From contig LATX02000006.1 of assembly GCA_001466705.2 (NCBI GenBank), forward strand, positions 62,001-126,000: a stretch of DNA of 64,000 nt, written 5' to 3'. The notes under the pieces were generated by a model that saw only the letters and a list, made by a program, of their open reading frames with translations, was not told the origin of the DNA and did not search any database. The DNA is from Moniliophthora roreri. Its lineage: Eukaryota; Basidiomycota; Agaricomycetes; Agaricales; Marasmiaceae. Made by a program: the position numbers and the translations under genes. Each line of letters starts with the position of its first letter. The stretch's first letter is position 1. This document shows positions 24,290 to 36,601 of this stretch, piece by piece.

Positions 24290-26110
24290 ATGTTGATCAT
24301 GGATAGAGCAAGGAGTCTGCGTGTCTCCGAATCGTTCTACAAGGTATAGGTTAATAACGAGTGACAACTAGGTAAGAAACGAGCGCCTACTTTGGTCTGA
24401 TGCTACACCAACACCAGTCGAGAGAACATCGCATCCTCGACAGGGGAAGTCAAATAAGCACAGGAGAGTTGTTGGCAGAGGTTCTTACGCCTGCCTCTAA
24501 CGTTCGCTTTGAGGATATGTGGAGTAACAGTCAGTTCTGAGCAAAGAGCATATGTGTCAGAAACGAGTCCTAGCGTCAGAAAGTAAAACCTTGCTAGGGG
24601 GACTGTGCTTACCGCTTTCATATACTGCAGATCCAGTCTCGAATGGCCAAAGTGACACCTTACAGCCCCAGTAATCCAGGTACCAGACCGATTACACCAC
24701 CAACAGCCGCGAAGCTCCCAAGAGCTGCCTACACCTCTTCTCCCATAGGCTGGATCATCGAGGCAGCACTTTAACCACTTCATCCTTCAGTTCCTCACAC
24801 ACCCGAGCCGAATGACAGAACCCATGTCCTGTGCGTCGCAACGAAAAGGTTCCGAGGCAAAACGAGTCATCTTCCAGTGGCTGGCGTCTGATCCAGAAGC
24901 TTAGAGGTGGATCAGGTTCTCGGAATTATGAGGGTGAAAGACAGACTCACTCGATACACCAAAAAAGCTTGTCTGTCATACGTTGTGGGCGAACAGTGTA
25001 CCAGGTCGATGACTGATAGGTTTAGCCTTCGAGTAGTGGACTTCCAGAGTTGGCGTTGGATAAACAGTGGGTAGCCATTGGCTGTAAGCGAGGGGTACCT
25101 GCGAAAGATATGTAACGAGTTCTTCTGCTACCCACAGCATTAGAAAGTCATTTCTGCGAGAGGATTCGTACTGACCTACTTTATATGGTACACATCATCG
25201 TCGTGAAGTCTCAAATGCCCAGAATCCCGTAACACACCCCCGGATAAACCAGGTACCGAACCTATTGTACCGGAATGACCATGAGGCCCCGGAGGAACAC
25301 CAGACCCCGTCTCCCAAGCCCTCAATCGCCTTAGAAGTTCCTCGACTACCACATTCTTCAGCTCAGCATATATCCTAACCAAGGGACGAGGATTGGGTTC
25401 TCTATGTCGTAGCGAATGAGTTCCGAGACCAAATAGGTCGACTCCCAAGAGGCGGCTTCAAAGAGGTTTCCCAAGGGCTGGAAGGTGGGAGCTAGTGCCA
25501 GATGACGTGTACATTCACCTCCTGAGACGGTGAGGCTGGATGGTGGACGAGGCGTTTTGTATAGCAAGTCGACGGTTGAGGGAGGCCAGCGAAGGTGATG
25601 ACGTAAGCATGTTCGAGCGTGGATGGTGCAGCGGAGACGTCGTCTGCTGCACCGAACATGGGTTCCAACTGAGTGTTTGGACATGTCAACATGTTTTCGT
25701 TGAGCGGTTTCTCAGCACCCCTTGTAGTGTCCCATGGGGTTCGGTTCGAGAGATATAAGAGAGAGGCAATTCGTGCCGTAGGATGATGGTGTTGGCGGAA
25801 GTGGATGGAGGTGGTACAACTAGATTAAGCATGACTGCCAGTTCCCATGTCGACCGAGTTCGCCGCTCCAACTTTGCCTAACCTCTCCGAATCCTCCTCC
25901 TACCCTTTCCCTCCGCATACAAATCGTCACTGAATATGGCTGCCAATCGGGTGTTTGAACACGTCGACGTATTCTTGTCGAGTGTTTTCTGCTGAAGCGC
26001 CTTTGTGACACCTCCCCCCAGCGTTCCGATCGGGAGATCAACTCGTGCCGTAGAATGACTGTGCTGATGGAGGATGAGGCAGATGATGCTATTGAGCGGC
26101 TCAACAGCAT
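24290..26110 (-). pseudogene. Decayed minus-strand gene repeat (family R2), two or more tandem modules
   Basis: Minus-strand modules at 24290-24780 and 25190-25620 resemble each other and 51770-52600. Shared blocks include SPVEDAMF (24.4 kb) against PFVEDAIF (52.0 kb), and a Gly-rich hydrophobic stretch preceded by ELKNVVVEELLRR (25.3 kb) against EMKNELVKV (52.4 kb). At 25655-25830 and 25930-26090 is a further internal duplication. The frames are broken by stops. The original product probably had a membrane segment. I do not recognise the family. Confidence 0.4.
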
Positions 26111-27209
26111 CAGGCACGAGCCGAAGCGATATTTGGGGCGTTCAGAAGGTCACCGGAAAGTCGCCAGGTCTCTGACCCTTCAACAGCATTGGTTGAGCAT
26201 GGCTGCATGCTCAGCTTCATAACATGTAGGAGGAGCTGGCATCGAGTAACGCCAGCAGCTTCGTGACATGGGCCGGGCCTGTATGGATTTCGGGAGAAAG
26301 TCGTATAGAGCAGGATCTCTCGGGGAATGTGGGGATCTCGAGGGAAAGTCGTGTAGAATTGAATCAGGATTTAATGTGACAATTCCTCGTGAGACAGCAA
26401 AAATGGTGGTAAAAGTGTAAATTGTCCTTCCTAAACCGCCATTTCCTGGTACCCTCCTACACCCAAGACATTTCCCTTTCCTATCCCTCTGAACCGAATG
26501 TAAGTCATCTCGGCGACAACACGTAAGCCAATGACAAGTTGGAGAGCATAGGCCCGGTGGTGAGGAATAAAGAGATGATTCAACGTCGACCCAGATCCGA
26601 AACGCTGACAAGATTGAGGGGCATGGGGAGTTGAGTAAGGACGAAGAAACAGTGACACTGTTGAGGAACGTGCTATGTGCGACGGCATGCGGAGAAAGAG
26701 ATAGATGCACATCAGATCATGACTCGGCGTACAGGAAATAGAATAGAATTTTGAACGCGCATTAAGGCCCAGGGACTGAGAAGTATGATGAGCGATAGGC
26801 GAAACTGCGACAAAAATAACTTGCCTCTCCCAAAATTAGATCCTATGCCGCCTCTTGACTGATATGGCGATTTTTCCCTTGAGAGTCATCTGTGCAGTAT
26901 ACTCAAGATCGTGAGCCCGAAGAATCTTCATGGTAGAACTGGGGAAAGGTCGATGCCAGTTGTTGTGCATGCAGGGCATGAGGACGCTGGCAAGCCGCGT
27001 TAGTAATGTTTCTCACGCCTGACAGCTTCATCCACGACATCTGTCATCTAGTGTAGCGCCGGACGCATAAACACTTACAGTAACACAGCTCCGTCAATGG
27101 GTAACCCGAGTGCCGTTCTGATAAGTGTTTTCACGGAAAGACTGACGGATATCAACGGATAGGGACGCAGTAACCGCCTTATACATGACTCATAGTTGTT
27201 CGTGCTTTC
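26111..27209. other. Intergenic, upstream of copy C
   Basis: Only short minus-strand frames without motifs (26180-26712). The promoter of copy C should lie in the last few hundred bases; no clear element was identified. Confidence 0.35.
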
Positions 27210-28874
27210 ATGTCTTCCCTCTCCAATACTACAGTCTCTTCAAACGGATTCTCCCCCTCATTCGGTCAATGCGTCGACATAAACGATTGCAGGACAGTCT
27301 CCAGTATTTTCTGGAGCTGCTTCTCAGTCATAGTGATCTGCACCTGGACAGCCATCCATCCTAATATTCCGTTAGTGGGAACACACTCCGCGACAGTGTT
27401 CTACCAGAACCTCGAAATCATGGTTTTAGCGCTTCTTACACCTGAGCTCATTGTCTTATGGGCTGCGAGGCAGTGGTATTCTGCTAACAGGATCGCTAGG
27501 AAGTTTAAAAGTCAGTGTTCATCCTCATGGTTCGTTCCGAGCTGAACTCTTTCCTGTAGGGTACGGTTGGGGAAAGTCACACGCATTCTTCATTCTGATG
27601 GGAGGTTTTGCACTGTATGATGGGGAAAAGTTTTGTGGGTATCTCTGGGAAAAGCGTGAGGAGGTCGATGAGGAGTACTGGGATCAGATCGTTAGTCTTC
27701 ACCAGAGAGAAAGCTCCGGGCTGTCTCCTCACAGCTCAAACCTAGCGGTGCGCCTTTCCACTCTGCTGCTACACTGCTCCAGGCCGAATTTGAACATACG
27801 CAGGACCAAGAGAACGATAACCAAGCAGAATTCGCCACCCTTGATGCAAATCAGGCGCACCAAGTGATAGATCTCGAAGTACAGAGTGTCGAAGGCTCGG
27901 TGCGTTTTTACTGATGATTCATACCCAGGGACTCGCTCATTTTATGTCAGGAGGATCAAAAATCATCAGATCCCGCATGTCTCTTGGAGTTCTTCATCAC
28001 AAAGGGATACATAACGATCACAGAAGACGAAATCAAAGATAACCTCAGTCACGGAGACGTCATATCCAAATCCGTTGCCATAATACAGACAACATGGTTC
28101 CTCCTGCAAGTCATAGCTCGTGCAGCGGAGGGCCTAGCTATCACCGAACTCGAGATCGTCACAGTCGCTTTCGCCCTTCTCAGCTTCGCTACGTATTTCT
28201 TATGGTGGAACAAGCCACTTCGCATCCGACATCCTATACGTGTCGATTGGAGGCGGCACGAGCTTACATCCAGTAATAAGCTGGACGAAGCTTCCGGTGG
28301 CTGGGTCAATACGATGCGTGAAGGAGTTGCTGCAATTCTCAACTATACCACACCATCGCAGGCTCGGAACACACCTGATTTCATCGCTCAGATTATAATG
28401 TTTCCAATCACAGCCATCGTACACTTCATAAACCTCGCTTCGGCAATCACTAATGAGAACACGGCGGAAAACATTCCAAAAGTATTACTGTCTGCAAGGT
28501 TAGGCAAAAAGGGCCCACTCCGACTATACATTCCAATATATTGCATAGCGTGTGTTTTCGGGGGCATTCACTGCATTGCATGGGCTTTCCGGTTTCCGAC
28601 GCATACCGACCAAGTACTATGGCGCATCTCTTCCGTCATAGTTGCTATTGTGCCATTCACGCTAGGTGTTTTGCACTGGTATCTCAAGTCAATAGCAAGG
28701 AACATCTCGAGATTCGTCTCTTTCTTGTTGGTTACCCCTGCCATGTTGCTTGGGATATTATATATGGTCGCACGGGCTATCCTGATCGTCGTCGCGCTGT
28801 CGGCTTTGCGAGATCTCCCTCCGAGTGCGTACCAGACTGTACGATGGACTACCTTTATCCCACATATCGGCTGA
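27210..28874 (+). CDS. Membrane family copy C
   Basis: Start ATG 27210 (MSSLSNTTVSSNG), stop TGA 28872-28874. Introns: 27511-27559 (49 nt), about 27748-27782, and one ending just before the EDQKSSDP coding stretch near 27954. The joined exons give GQCVDINDCR, two membrane segments, RYGWGKSHAFFILMGGFALYDG with FCGYLWEKREEVDEEYWD, a variable acidic linker, then CLLEFFITKGYITITEDEIKDNLSHGD. Downstream are ELEIVTVAFALLSFATYFLWW, YCIACVFGGIHC and the terminal PSAYQTVRWTTFIPHIG. About 500 residues, no internal stop. It has higher GC and is less like A/B/H than they are like each other, so it is an older branch next to copy D. Confidence 0.82.
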
Positions 28875-30228
28875 GACAGGTGTGTCCCCTCTTGCGTTTT
28901 AAGGCCTATATCTCATTCATTTGCCTCAAGAGGCGTATCATGATATCGGGGGTATTCTATGGATAGACGACCACATCAAACACGCTTGGTTGTCAGATAA
29001 ATGCCATCGTAGTTCTGCTCAGCATTCTCCTCAGTAATTCGGAACCTGTCAACCGAATAAACGTTAGCCGTGTGATATGAAGTTAAAATGGCTACCACGG
29101 GTAGTAAACATGTGGCCGTTCAACGACCCAAATGAGTGACCGACTATCGACAGGGCTTCATGGCGTGTCACGAGGCGAGGTAGAGCTGTAGAAAATATAC
29201 CGGTTAATGAAGATAGAATCATGACGGCGAGAATGTTTGAGCATACAAAATCGCCCGGCGGGAAGGCTCTCCGGTGACGCCAGGAACTGAAGAAACAGAT
29301 CAGTAAAATTAGACGTAAAAGTGTTGACCATGACTCGCCTGTGTTCCCAAAACTATGATGCAGAATTCCAATCCCCGAAAATTCACTCAATTTACGGACG
29401 ATTCCCTCCGATCCCTGGAGTTGTGGTGCAGGGCGCTAACATCAACAGCGTCGCATCGAGATTTGAGGATGTTGTCAGCATTTCCCACACTGTTTTTTTT
29501 TTTTTTTTTTGACCGCGCCGCAAGCCGCACCGTCTGTTAGCTGTTTTCCACCAGTATGAAGCTCACATCAGCAAAAACCGGAAAGTGTTATAACCTAGCT
29601 CCAGGGGATTATAACATGGTTGTGGCCTGGTTTGTGGGGTTATGACTGGTTTTAAGGGTTATAATACCCTGCAGGTGGATTATAAACCCCAGGGAACTCC
29701 TTATAGCACCACACGGTTTTTGCTGATGCACGATTTCCTTGCAGATTTCATTCTATAACTTCCATGGCTCAATCACCTTTGTCAAGTCTGATTCATTGTT
29801 TATACCACCGAGGTCCGAGTAAGTACGTATTTAAAATCTAATATTTAATGAGGACAGAGGGATTGCACGTTCGTGTCAATTGCTGATAGGATAACACCAA
29901 TAGATGCATGGCTCCAAGCGTCTCCATTGTCCTCAACCTCTTATCACCGCCATTTACATTTCTGTAAAAAACGTACACAACAACATTGCAGGTGAGTGAA
30001 TTGTGAAGGTCGCCTTATGATAGTAATGCTAATGGATGCCTTCCTGATCGACATTCCTGTTCATTCATACGCCTGGCCCAAGTGACCTCTTCCAGCAGCC
30101 TGTCAAAATCTCAGATAGAGGGATACAGCACTCAAAAAGAATCTCGCCTCATGTAAAATGCATGTTGGCTGTTATCTTTAATAACGCGCACTGTCCAAGT
30201 TCTGCACATCTTCGTCTCTTCCCGTACC
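28875..30228. other. Intergenic between copies C and D, with one MITE and a poly-T run
   Basis: No gene is seen. A T-run of about 18-19 bases lies around 29492-29510, and the second MITE copy is at 29566-29728. Confidence 0.5.
29566..29728. mobile_element. 163-bp MITE, copy 2 (inverted relative to copy 1)
   Basis: It starts CATCAGCAAAAACC and ends TTTTTGCTGATG. The inner words GTGTTATAACCTAGCTCC and ATAAACCCCAGGG are the reverse complement of the copy at 12662-12825, with a few percent difference. No clear target duplication is visible. Confidence 0.8.
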
Positions 30229-31831
30229 ATGACTCTCCTGGCTGGCCTCTCTCGATCCATAATCCCAAATTCTGCGGCTTCAGCCGACTCTTCAGGATTC
30301 GACTCCACCACCGGTGAATGCGTCGATATACGCAAGTGCAGGACAGTCATCGGTATCATATGGAGCTGCCTTTCCGTTGTATTCATTTGCACGTGGGTTT
30401 CCATCCATCCTAACGTCCCTCGAGTCGGAACACATGCGGCAGTGGTGATATACCAGAATATCGTCATCATGGTCATTGCGCTTCTTGCACCCGAACTCGT
30501 CGTCTTATGGGCCATGAGACAGTGGTTTTCAGCCAAGGAAATAGCGAAAAAATATAAAGGTTAGTACGAGTCATCGTTGGTATCCGCCCACAGCTGAAGC
30601 CTTTTGCTGTAGATTATGGGTGGAGCACATCCCATGCATTCTTGATTCTCATGGGAGGCTTTGCTCTCTATGATGGAGAAAGTTTCTCGGCGTACCTCTG
30701 GGAAGGTAACGCCAACGCCGAAGAACCTCGTCAGGGCTGGCAAGACGGACCACCAGTGTCGGAATCTACTAGCCGGCGGTCAATGATTGAAGCTCATCAC
30801 CGAAAGGTTCAGGGGGCTTTGGAATGCCCTGATTCTCCGGTAAGCCTTTCAGTTTTTTGCATAAGGCCAATCGAAGCCTCACATGTGTACGATAGAACGA
30901 CAGTCAACTATGCCTCCTGAAATATCTTCTCGTTAACGGTTATATTACCATAAATAAAGACGAGATTGACGACAATCTTAGCCACGGGGATTTTGTATCC
31001 AAATCCATTGCAGTCGTACAGACCACATGGTTCCTGCTGCAAGTCTTGGCTCGTGCAGCAGAGGGTCTTGCCATCACCGAGCTCGAGATCATAACTGTCG
31101 GATTCGCTCTTCTTAACTTGGCCATTTATTACTTGTGGCGGAAAAAGCCTCTTCGTGTTCGCTATCCTGTTCGTGTCGATTGGCAACGACGGAGGCTTGA
31201 TGTGGAATCAAAACGGTCGAAGAGGAAGAACTCCGTGAAGAAGACAATCCATCAAGGGGCTAGTGCGGTCGTTGGGTAAATCTGGTTCGGAGATCACCCG
31301 AAAAACAGGAGCGAATTCACTCTAAAGCTCATATCGCTTCCAGTTTTCATTACGCTGGATATTATTATCGGATTCTACACCATGCTATTGGAGAGGGAGA
31401 GGTTCTGGAGATGGGAAATCCCTCAAACGCACGCCATCCTATTCACCTCGAGACTGAAGAAAGATCCACTCCGACTTTACATCGCCGTTTATTCCATCGC
31501 ATTTGTATTCGGCGCCATACATTGCATCCCGTGGGTTTTCCACTTTCCGACGCATTCAGAGCAGCTGCTTTGGCGTACATCTGCTGTGGCAGTAGCTGCG
31601 GCACCGATAGCGTTGGGCCTTCAACATTTGTACGGAGGCGTAATTTTCACAAAGTATAAAACTCCAGTTTCGCTGGACCGTGCGATGCTGGGAATTGCAT
31701 TACTGCTTTTCGCATTTTACACCGCAGCACGGATCATCCTCATTGTCGTAGCATTCACAGCGTTGCGAGATCTCCCTCCAAGTGCCTACCAAACTGTACA
31801 GTGGACTACTTTCATACCATACATTGATTGA
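30229..31831 (+). pseudogene. Membrane family copy D, one in-frame stop
   Basis: It starts ATG 30229 (MTLLAGLSRSII) and ends TGA 31829-31831 after PYID. Exon 1 has TGECVDIRKCR and two membrane segments; intron 1 (GTTAGT...TGTAG) leads to DYGWSTSHAFLILMGGFALYDGE. The next intron (about 30841-30896) joins to NDSQLCLLKYLLVNGYITINKDEI. The last exon is open except for a TAA at 31277-31279, in the poorly conserved loop after HQGASAVVG. Beyond it the same frame continues normally (LPVFITLDIIIGFY ... SAYQTVQWTTFIPYID). A 68-nt GT-AG intron could remove the stop but would break the frame. It could be a young pseudogene, a truncated functional allele or a sequencing error. Confidence 0.72.
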
Positions 31832-32289
31832 TTCGGTTTTCTTTTTATCACCGAATATGCTGTACTTTTAGCTAATTGTGTACCGGGTTTGAGCTATCCA
31901 TACATGGCTTGTCTGACTTCTGAATGTAAAGTCCATTTGCACGGCACGTTAAATTGCCCAGCCTATCATGTTGCCGTGCATGACCACACTAATACCTTCG
32001 TTGTCTTCACCACCGGGTGCCTATCAAACTGTATGGATCCGCCACATCAATTAAAATCGGTACGTCTTCTGCGTTTGAGTTTTACCGAGTTCGATATGAC
32101 TGACTCATCTCTCGAGACTCGAGACCATTCAAGGTATGCGAGACGGAACAGAATCGCGGCCGTTGTTGTGGACAGACTATACCTGAGTGAATACCATATT
32201 CATATTTCAAGTTATCTGATGTACAAGGATAGTCTACATTGAATACACCTACACATACAAACCAGCACCGCCCACTCAACCGTTTACGT
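31832..32289. other. Intergenic between copy D and the CTR gene
   Basis: The two genes converge here. No gene or RNA is recognised. Confidence 0.5.
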
Positions 32290-32994
32290 TCAATGCACAT
32301 GGGCTGAGGCGTTGAACCTTCCAAACAACGTTTCGCCGACTCCAAGGCCAATGATGATGGACAGAATGAAAGCAACTTGGAACGTCCTGGATTCGGCTAT
32401 CAGTAAGTACTGGCAGAAAAGACAGTCGAAACCAGACATACATTACTGCCAGCATGAGCGCAAAACCAAGCGTAGCCTGTGCAGCCTGCATAACGCCTCG
32501 TGCAATATCACGAGCTAGATTGAACGGTGGCAAAGTGCGCATCTTCATCGTCAACGCAGCTTCCGAGTCTGAACCCGCTCCTTTCAAATCGGCGAATTTA
32601 TTGGCATGTTCGAGTTGGGCTCTGTAGAAGTAGACATTTATTAGCGTCGAGTCAAAGAAGAGAGTAACGCGTCGTCGTACCTCATCTTCCAATGGGCCTC
32701 CATAATACCACGAGCGCCCGCTACTCCCCTATCCAGAATTGCCAGTAGGAACAGTCCTATAGCCGCTCCGGCCAGGGCGCCATTGGTCTTGGGAACCCAG
32801 CCCTCGAACCATAGAGTATCGCCGAGAGTGACATGGAAATAAGACATCATCATCTGCATGCCGCTGCCGGCACTTTCGCTTTCCGAGTGCATCGCCGAAT
32901 CCACTTCCGTGTCCGCGCTGGGTTCCTGCCCATGACCGAGTACTGGAAGTAGGAAGCACAAAAGAGCGATGAAGATGTTCCACCTGAACGACAT
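32290..32994 (-). CDS. CTR-family copper transporter, three exons
   Basis: Start ATG at 32994 (MSFRWNIFIALLCFLLP, signal-like), stop TGA at 32290-32292, introns 32622-32680 and 32387-32441. The roughly 200-residue product fits the family. A Met-rich GMQMMMSYFHVTLGDTLWF motif leads into TM1 (residues about 67-90). A cytosolic loop follows, then TM2 with the MxxxM copper-selective motif in LMLAVM, and TM3 with the GxxxG packing motif in GLGVGETLFGR. The last intron has a strong branch-like CTTACTGAT. CTR proteins form trimers that import Cu(I) across plasma or vacuolar membranes. Here the N-terminal Met cluster is short, which would suit a low-copy or vacuolar type, but this is inference. Confidence 0.92.
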
Positions 32995-34209
32995 AGTGAA
33001 GGGTGAGGGCTCTAACCAGAGAGCCTTGTTGTGCTTGGAGGAAACTTGATGATGTCCATCGAAGGGGTCTTTAAGTAAGAACTGAGCTGTCACGGACTTC
33101 TCGGATGACAACATGCACCGTAGACTTGGAATGAAGGACGATCTGCAAGTAAGTGTACATGCAGTCTAGGCTTTCAATTGACACTCACCACACAGAACGC
33201 CCAGTGTTCTGGAGGGCCCCAACTAAACTAAATAGACTGCATGATGACCCAGACAGTTGGTCGACGCCAGTGGAGATGGAACAGCGCTTGGCAGCGATGA
33301 TGGAGATTGAATGACAACCGGCTATGATGTAGCAACCAGAATCACTTGGCGGGCGCTTCTCCTATGCCAGCACCTTCAGTACGCGCTTATGAGCATATCC
33401 ATCAAAGCTTGGTAGCATCGGGATGTCTGCAATGCTCCTCCAAAACTGACGTGAGGGTATCTAAACGGAAGAAAAAGTGAATTAGTACGAAAAATGGAAG
33501 AGGCAGAAAAGTCGTAACTGGAAGAGGTAGGCATGTCAACATCGGCCAATAGCACCACCACGATCACGGTCCGTGTAACGAGCAATGAAAGCTGGGACGA
33601 AGGGATATCCAAAGTACTCGCATGAATGATGCCGGTATAGCCAGCACCCTCAATGGACTTGACGCCTGTCGTATGAGTAGCACCTGCTGTGGATCGTCAG
33701 TTTGCATGTCAACCATCAGAAGCGGGTACACTGATCCATGATCCATGACTAGAGGCAACACGATCCTCCCGAGCTTCATTGATCCATACCGCTCACGCTA
33801 AAGGTTGCGGTACCCCGAGTATCTTGGACTATGTTGGAGGACAAGATAGCGACGCTTGATGTTGCGGTCCTCCGATAGCGTCAGGCGTCAATGTCGCGAA
33901 TGAGAAGAAAGCAACACACGATTTAGGGCTATGAGAACGGAAAGTAGTCGGACCCTTGATTGGCATGCTTCGGAGACGAGGGACAAGGGACAGTTATATC
34001 ACGACCACAGCGACGGAGCTGATCGATGTGGATGGGAAGAAACTGCAACAGATGTGTCAATTGCGGAAACAAATAAGGTTCCTGGCACACGCACAGGGTC
34101 AATAATGTTGTCAATTAGAATGATTCGTAGGGGTACTGCCAGTGGAGCATTTCACGCATGGCGAGACCGTGGGATGGGTATAACGGGAGCACAGTGCGGG
34201 TCACTGGAG
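32995..34209. other. Intergenic, no gene recognised
   Basis: Short minus-strand frames at 33376-33612 and 33564-33779 and a plus frame at 33931-34230 lack known motifs. The CTR promoter should be just above 32994. Confidence 0.35.
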
Positions 34210-34764
34210 GCCGTTATCAGTTCGATGTAGCCCGTAATGCTTGGTAGAACTCACAAATTGGGGTGGCTTCGCTTCCTTTCGCTTTGTAGCCGAGTGCCGT
34301 CGAGATCACTGCTCCAGGGTTTGAATTTTCGTGTGTACATCCATCGTGAACTTGTGCAGCCTGCCTTTGAGACCATTGGTATCGAGAACCGTATGGCGTT
34401 GCTTCAAGCAGACATCCTAGGAAATCGTGTGATGAGTTTAGAGGAAAGTAACGAAAGAGGCAACAAATAACGAGCAAAGTAGCTTTGCGTAGTGGGTTGA
34501 CAATGAAAGAATCACTCACCCGAGATAGGAAGACACTCTACACTCCATAATCGAGCTATTTCGCCGGGAGATCTCTTTTCTGCTCGGCCCAGATCAGACT
34601 TGTGATTCCAAATGTTGATGTACTCAGCTGTCAGCGAAGCAAACTATCAGAGCGAGCAAAAGAGGACTTTCATGGATTTGAACTTACCCACAATAGTTCT
34701 GCCTCCCCTTCTCTTTCGATTTCTTCTCCAACAGCGACCCCATAACCCCGATACTCCTACTCGA
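34210..34764 (-). pseudogene. Partial gene related to the Gag-like family (downstream of the shared 5' module)
   Basis: Reading the minus strand from about 34744, an ATG opens MGSLLEKKSKEKGRQNYC. A GTAAGT intron follows, then an exon with EYINIWNHKSDLGRAEKRS and ARLWSVECLP. A GTGAGT intron comes next, then DVCLKQRHTVLDTNGLKGR with VHTKIQTLEQ. A TGA then interrupts; the next frame resumes with TPICEFYQALRATSN, which looks like the DPRG...FEVIW domain of the neighbouring gene. Splice sites look real, the coding is broken near 34320, and the 3' part is not found. It is probably a paralogue with a different N-terminal domain behind the same 5' module. Confidence 0.5.
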
Positions 34765-34776
34765 AAGTAGATCCGA

Positions 34777-35435
34777 TTGCGTTTGCGTTAGTTCGTGCTT
34801 GCTTCGACGTCAGTGTGGATGGGCTTGGATTTGGTGCAGCGCGACCTCTGGCAAGGAAGTGGGCCTATGTAGCCTAAAATCATGAAGAGTGGCGTTCATC
34901 TTGTTTTGACCGAGAAAATATCAATTGATGAACGACGAGCGACAGGAAAAAGACAAACCAAAACCGTCACCAAATAAGTGACCATTGCCAGTAGGAAGAA
35001 GACGAACGATGTTGATAGTGACGGTATCTAATTGATAGTAAACCGTGGCCGACAAGTCAAATACGACCGTGATTGGGGGAAAGGGTACCGCATCGTGGAT
35101 AACGGAAAATAAGAAGCCTGAGTGGAGTTTGCTTGACACTGTCGACGTGATGTCGGCAGGGTCTTATATATTCTCACGCTCACCTGTTCTCCATAACCTA
35201 TCGCATCGGGCATCATTGATGCATTGGCAATTGGTTCCTCTTACTGTATGCTCACCACATAGACCCCGGTGGAGAGGGCCGAGTGGTCTGGCTATCGCGA
35301 TGCCGAAGACACGATGCTGGTTCTGATGATGGCTGACTACGTACACGGAAATGTAGACTACGCGCCGGAAGCTCATGCCAAACACTGCTAAACAGGTCTG
35401 GAACCTCCGCTCCGTGCCCCGGTCCCCCTACTACA
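34777..35435 (-). repeat. 659-bp repeat copy 1 (5' module plus leader), minus orientation
   Basis: It is identical or nearly so to 36603-37261 at a constant offset of 1826 bp. On the minus strand it starts TGTAGTAGGGGGACC, includes a TATA-like ATATATAAGACCC (about 35165-35178) and ends GCAAACGCAA before the gene at 34764. It could be an LTR or a duplicated promoter/leader. Confidence 0.75.
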
Positions 35436-35512
35436 TGTGCCCCCACCAAAAAATGCGCGGCGTCCTCGTCGCGCGGTGACAAGAAATGAAGCTATGTAAA
35501 GAGAAAAGAGAA

Positions 35513-36601
35513 CTAACGCCTGACCCAACCAAGATCTCCCAAGATCCTACCCAGCTGAACCAAACGGGGATCCCTATCCCAGTCCAATGGCGGAAGTGAG
35601 CCGCTCGAAGACCTGTAAGTTGTTGAGGTTGGGAGATGGTCTGTACTGGTTTCCCAGGTCCGATACCGGAAGGGTGACGACGGATAATAAGTGGTGTCGA
35701 GTGATTAAGTTTCAGATGGCGTGTAGAACGTATATTAGTCGGTTTGATAGTGTGACGTGGAAAGTGATGTTTGTCGAGACGAGACGAACGTGTAGCGTGT
35801 CGCTGAAGTGAGCTGAATGGTTGTCGTGATGCTGACTTGGAACGTAAAACTGTGAGATCGCGTGTCGGAGATGATGATGGTGGTATGAGCGTTGTAGCGG
35901 GTATCGTGTCAGCGTCATCTGCCCAGTTCAGAGGTGATAGCACAGTGGCTGGCTCAGCAGATGGCTCAGAGGAAATTGGAGGAATATGGTGGTCAGGTTC
36001 AGGTTCGTGTTCATGTTCGGGTTCGGGAGTGAGGCCAGTTGTGTCAATGGAAACGGAAGTGGTGGTTCGTGCCTCCTGCAGTTCCTTCTCTCTTTCTGCT
36101 GCCTGCTTCGCAATTGCCAATCCCAGCTGCCTTCCTTCCTCTATACTCTCTGCTCTAACCTCTCCTCGTCCCTTCAATACCCCACATTGCTTGCCGGCTT
36201 CGAAAGCGGCATCCCAAATCACCCGAAACATTGCCTCCTGGTCCGTTGCTTGCGAAAAATCTGTAAATGCTTTGGCGTATATGCCACGTGGGTCGATAAT
36301 GCTAGTGCTGATGAGAACGGAGAACATGGGATGTACCTCCGAAGGCTCCGGCTTGGTGACTGGAGGTGGTGGTGGAGCTGCAGTGACTGTGTTGACCGAA
36401 ACTGGGGAAGACGTGATGTCCCTGCATTTGACCGTAGAAGCATCCCCTTTAAGACCGTCGATCCAATATGCTCTAAAGGCCTCCCTGGTCGCGGCCCATT
36501 CGTTGCCTACATCACCAAGCCTGTCCCACCATAACCTGCACTCTCCTTCTACCAGATTCCCGAACTTCTTCAGCTTGTACGAGCTTGTCTTCTTCTTGAA
36601 T
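35513..36601 (-). CDS. Gag-like chimeric protein, 5' end lost at an N, probable frameshift near the C-terminus
   Basis: The frame is open from the N at 36602 downward. It reads the Gag-like KKTSSYKLKKFGNLVEG and WWDRLGD core, a Pro-rich linker, DPRGIYAKAFTDFSQATDQE and the helical EEGRQLGLAIAKQAAERE, then an acidic EHEHEPEPD stretch and LNWADDADTIP. A Ser/Arg-rich segment ends in SLQRHATR. The annotated end follows a second frame, in which LDWDRDPRLVQLG and DLGWVRR precede a stop at 35513-35515. The change of frame near 35570 is either an unrecognised intron or a frameshift. From memory, a C-terminal LDWDRDPRL...LGWVR signature occurs in a multi-copy basidiomycete family. The main frame itself runs on to 35431. 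Confidence 0.6.

Noticed and set aside
31277..31344. 68-nt intron in copy D that would remove the TAA
   Set aside because: GT-AG ends and a CTAA branch-like site exist, but removal shifts the frame, and other copies have no intron there.
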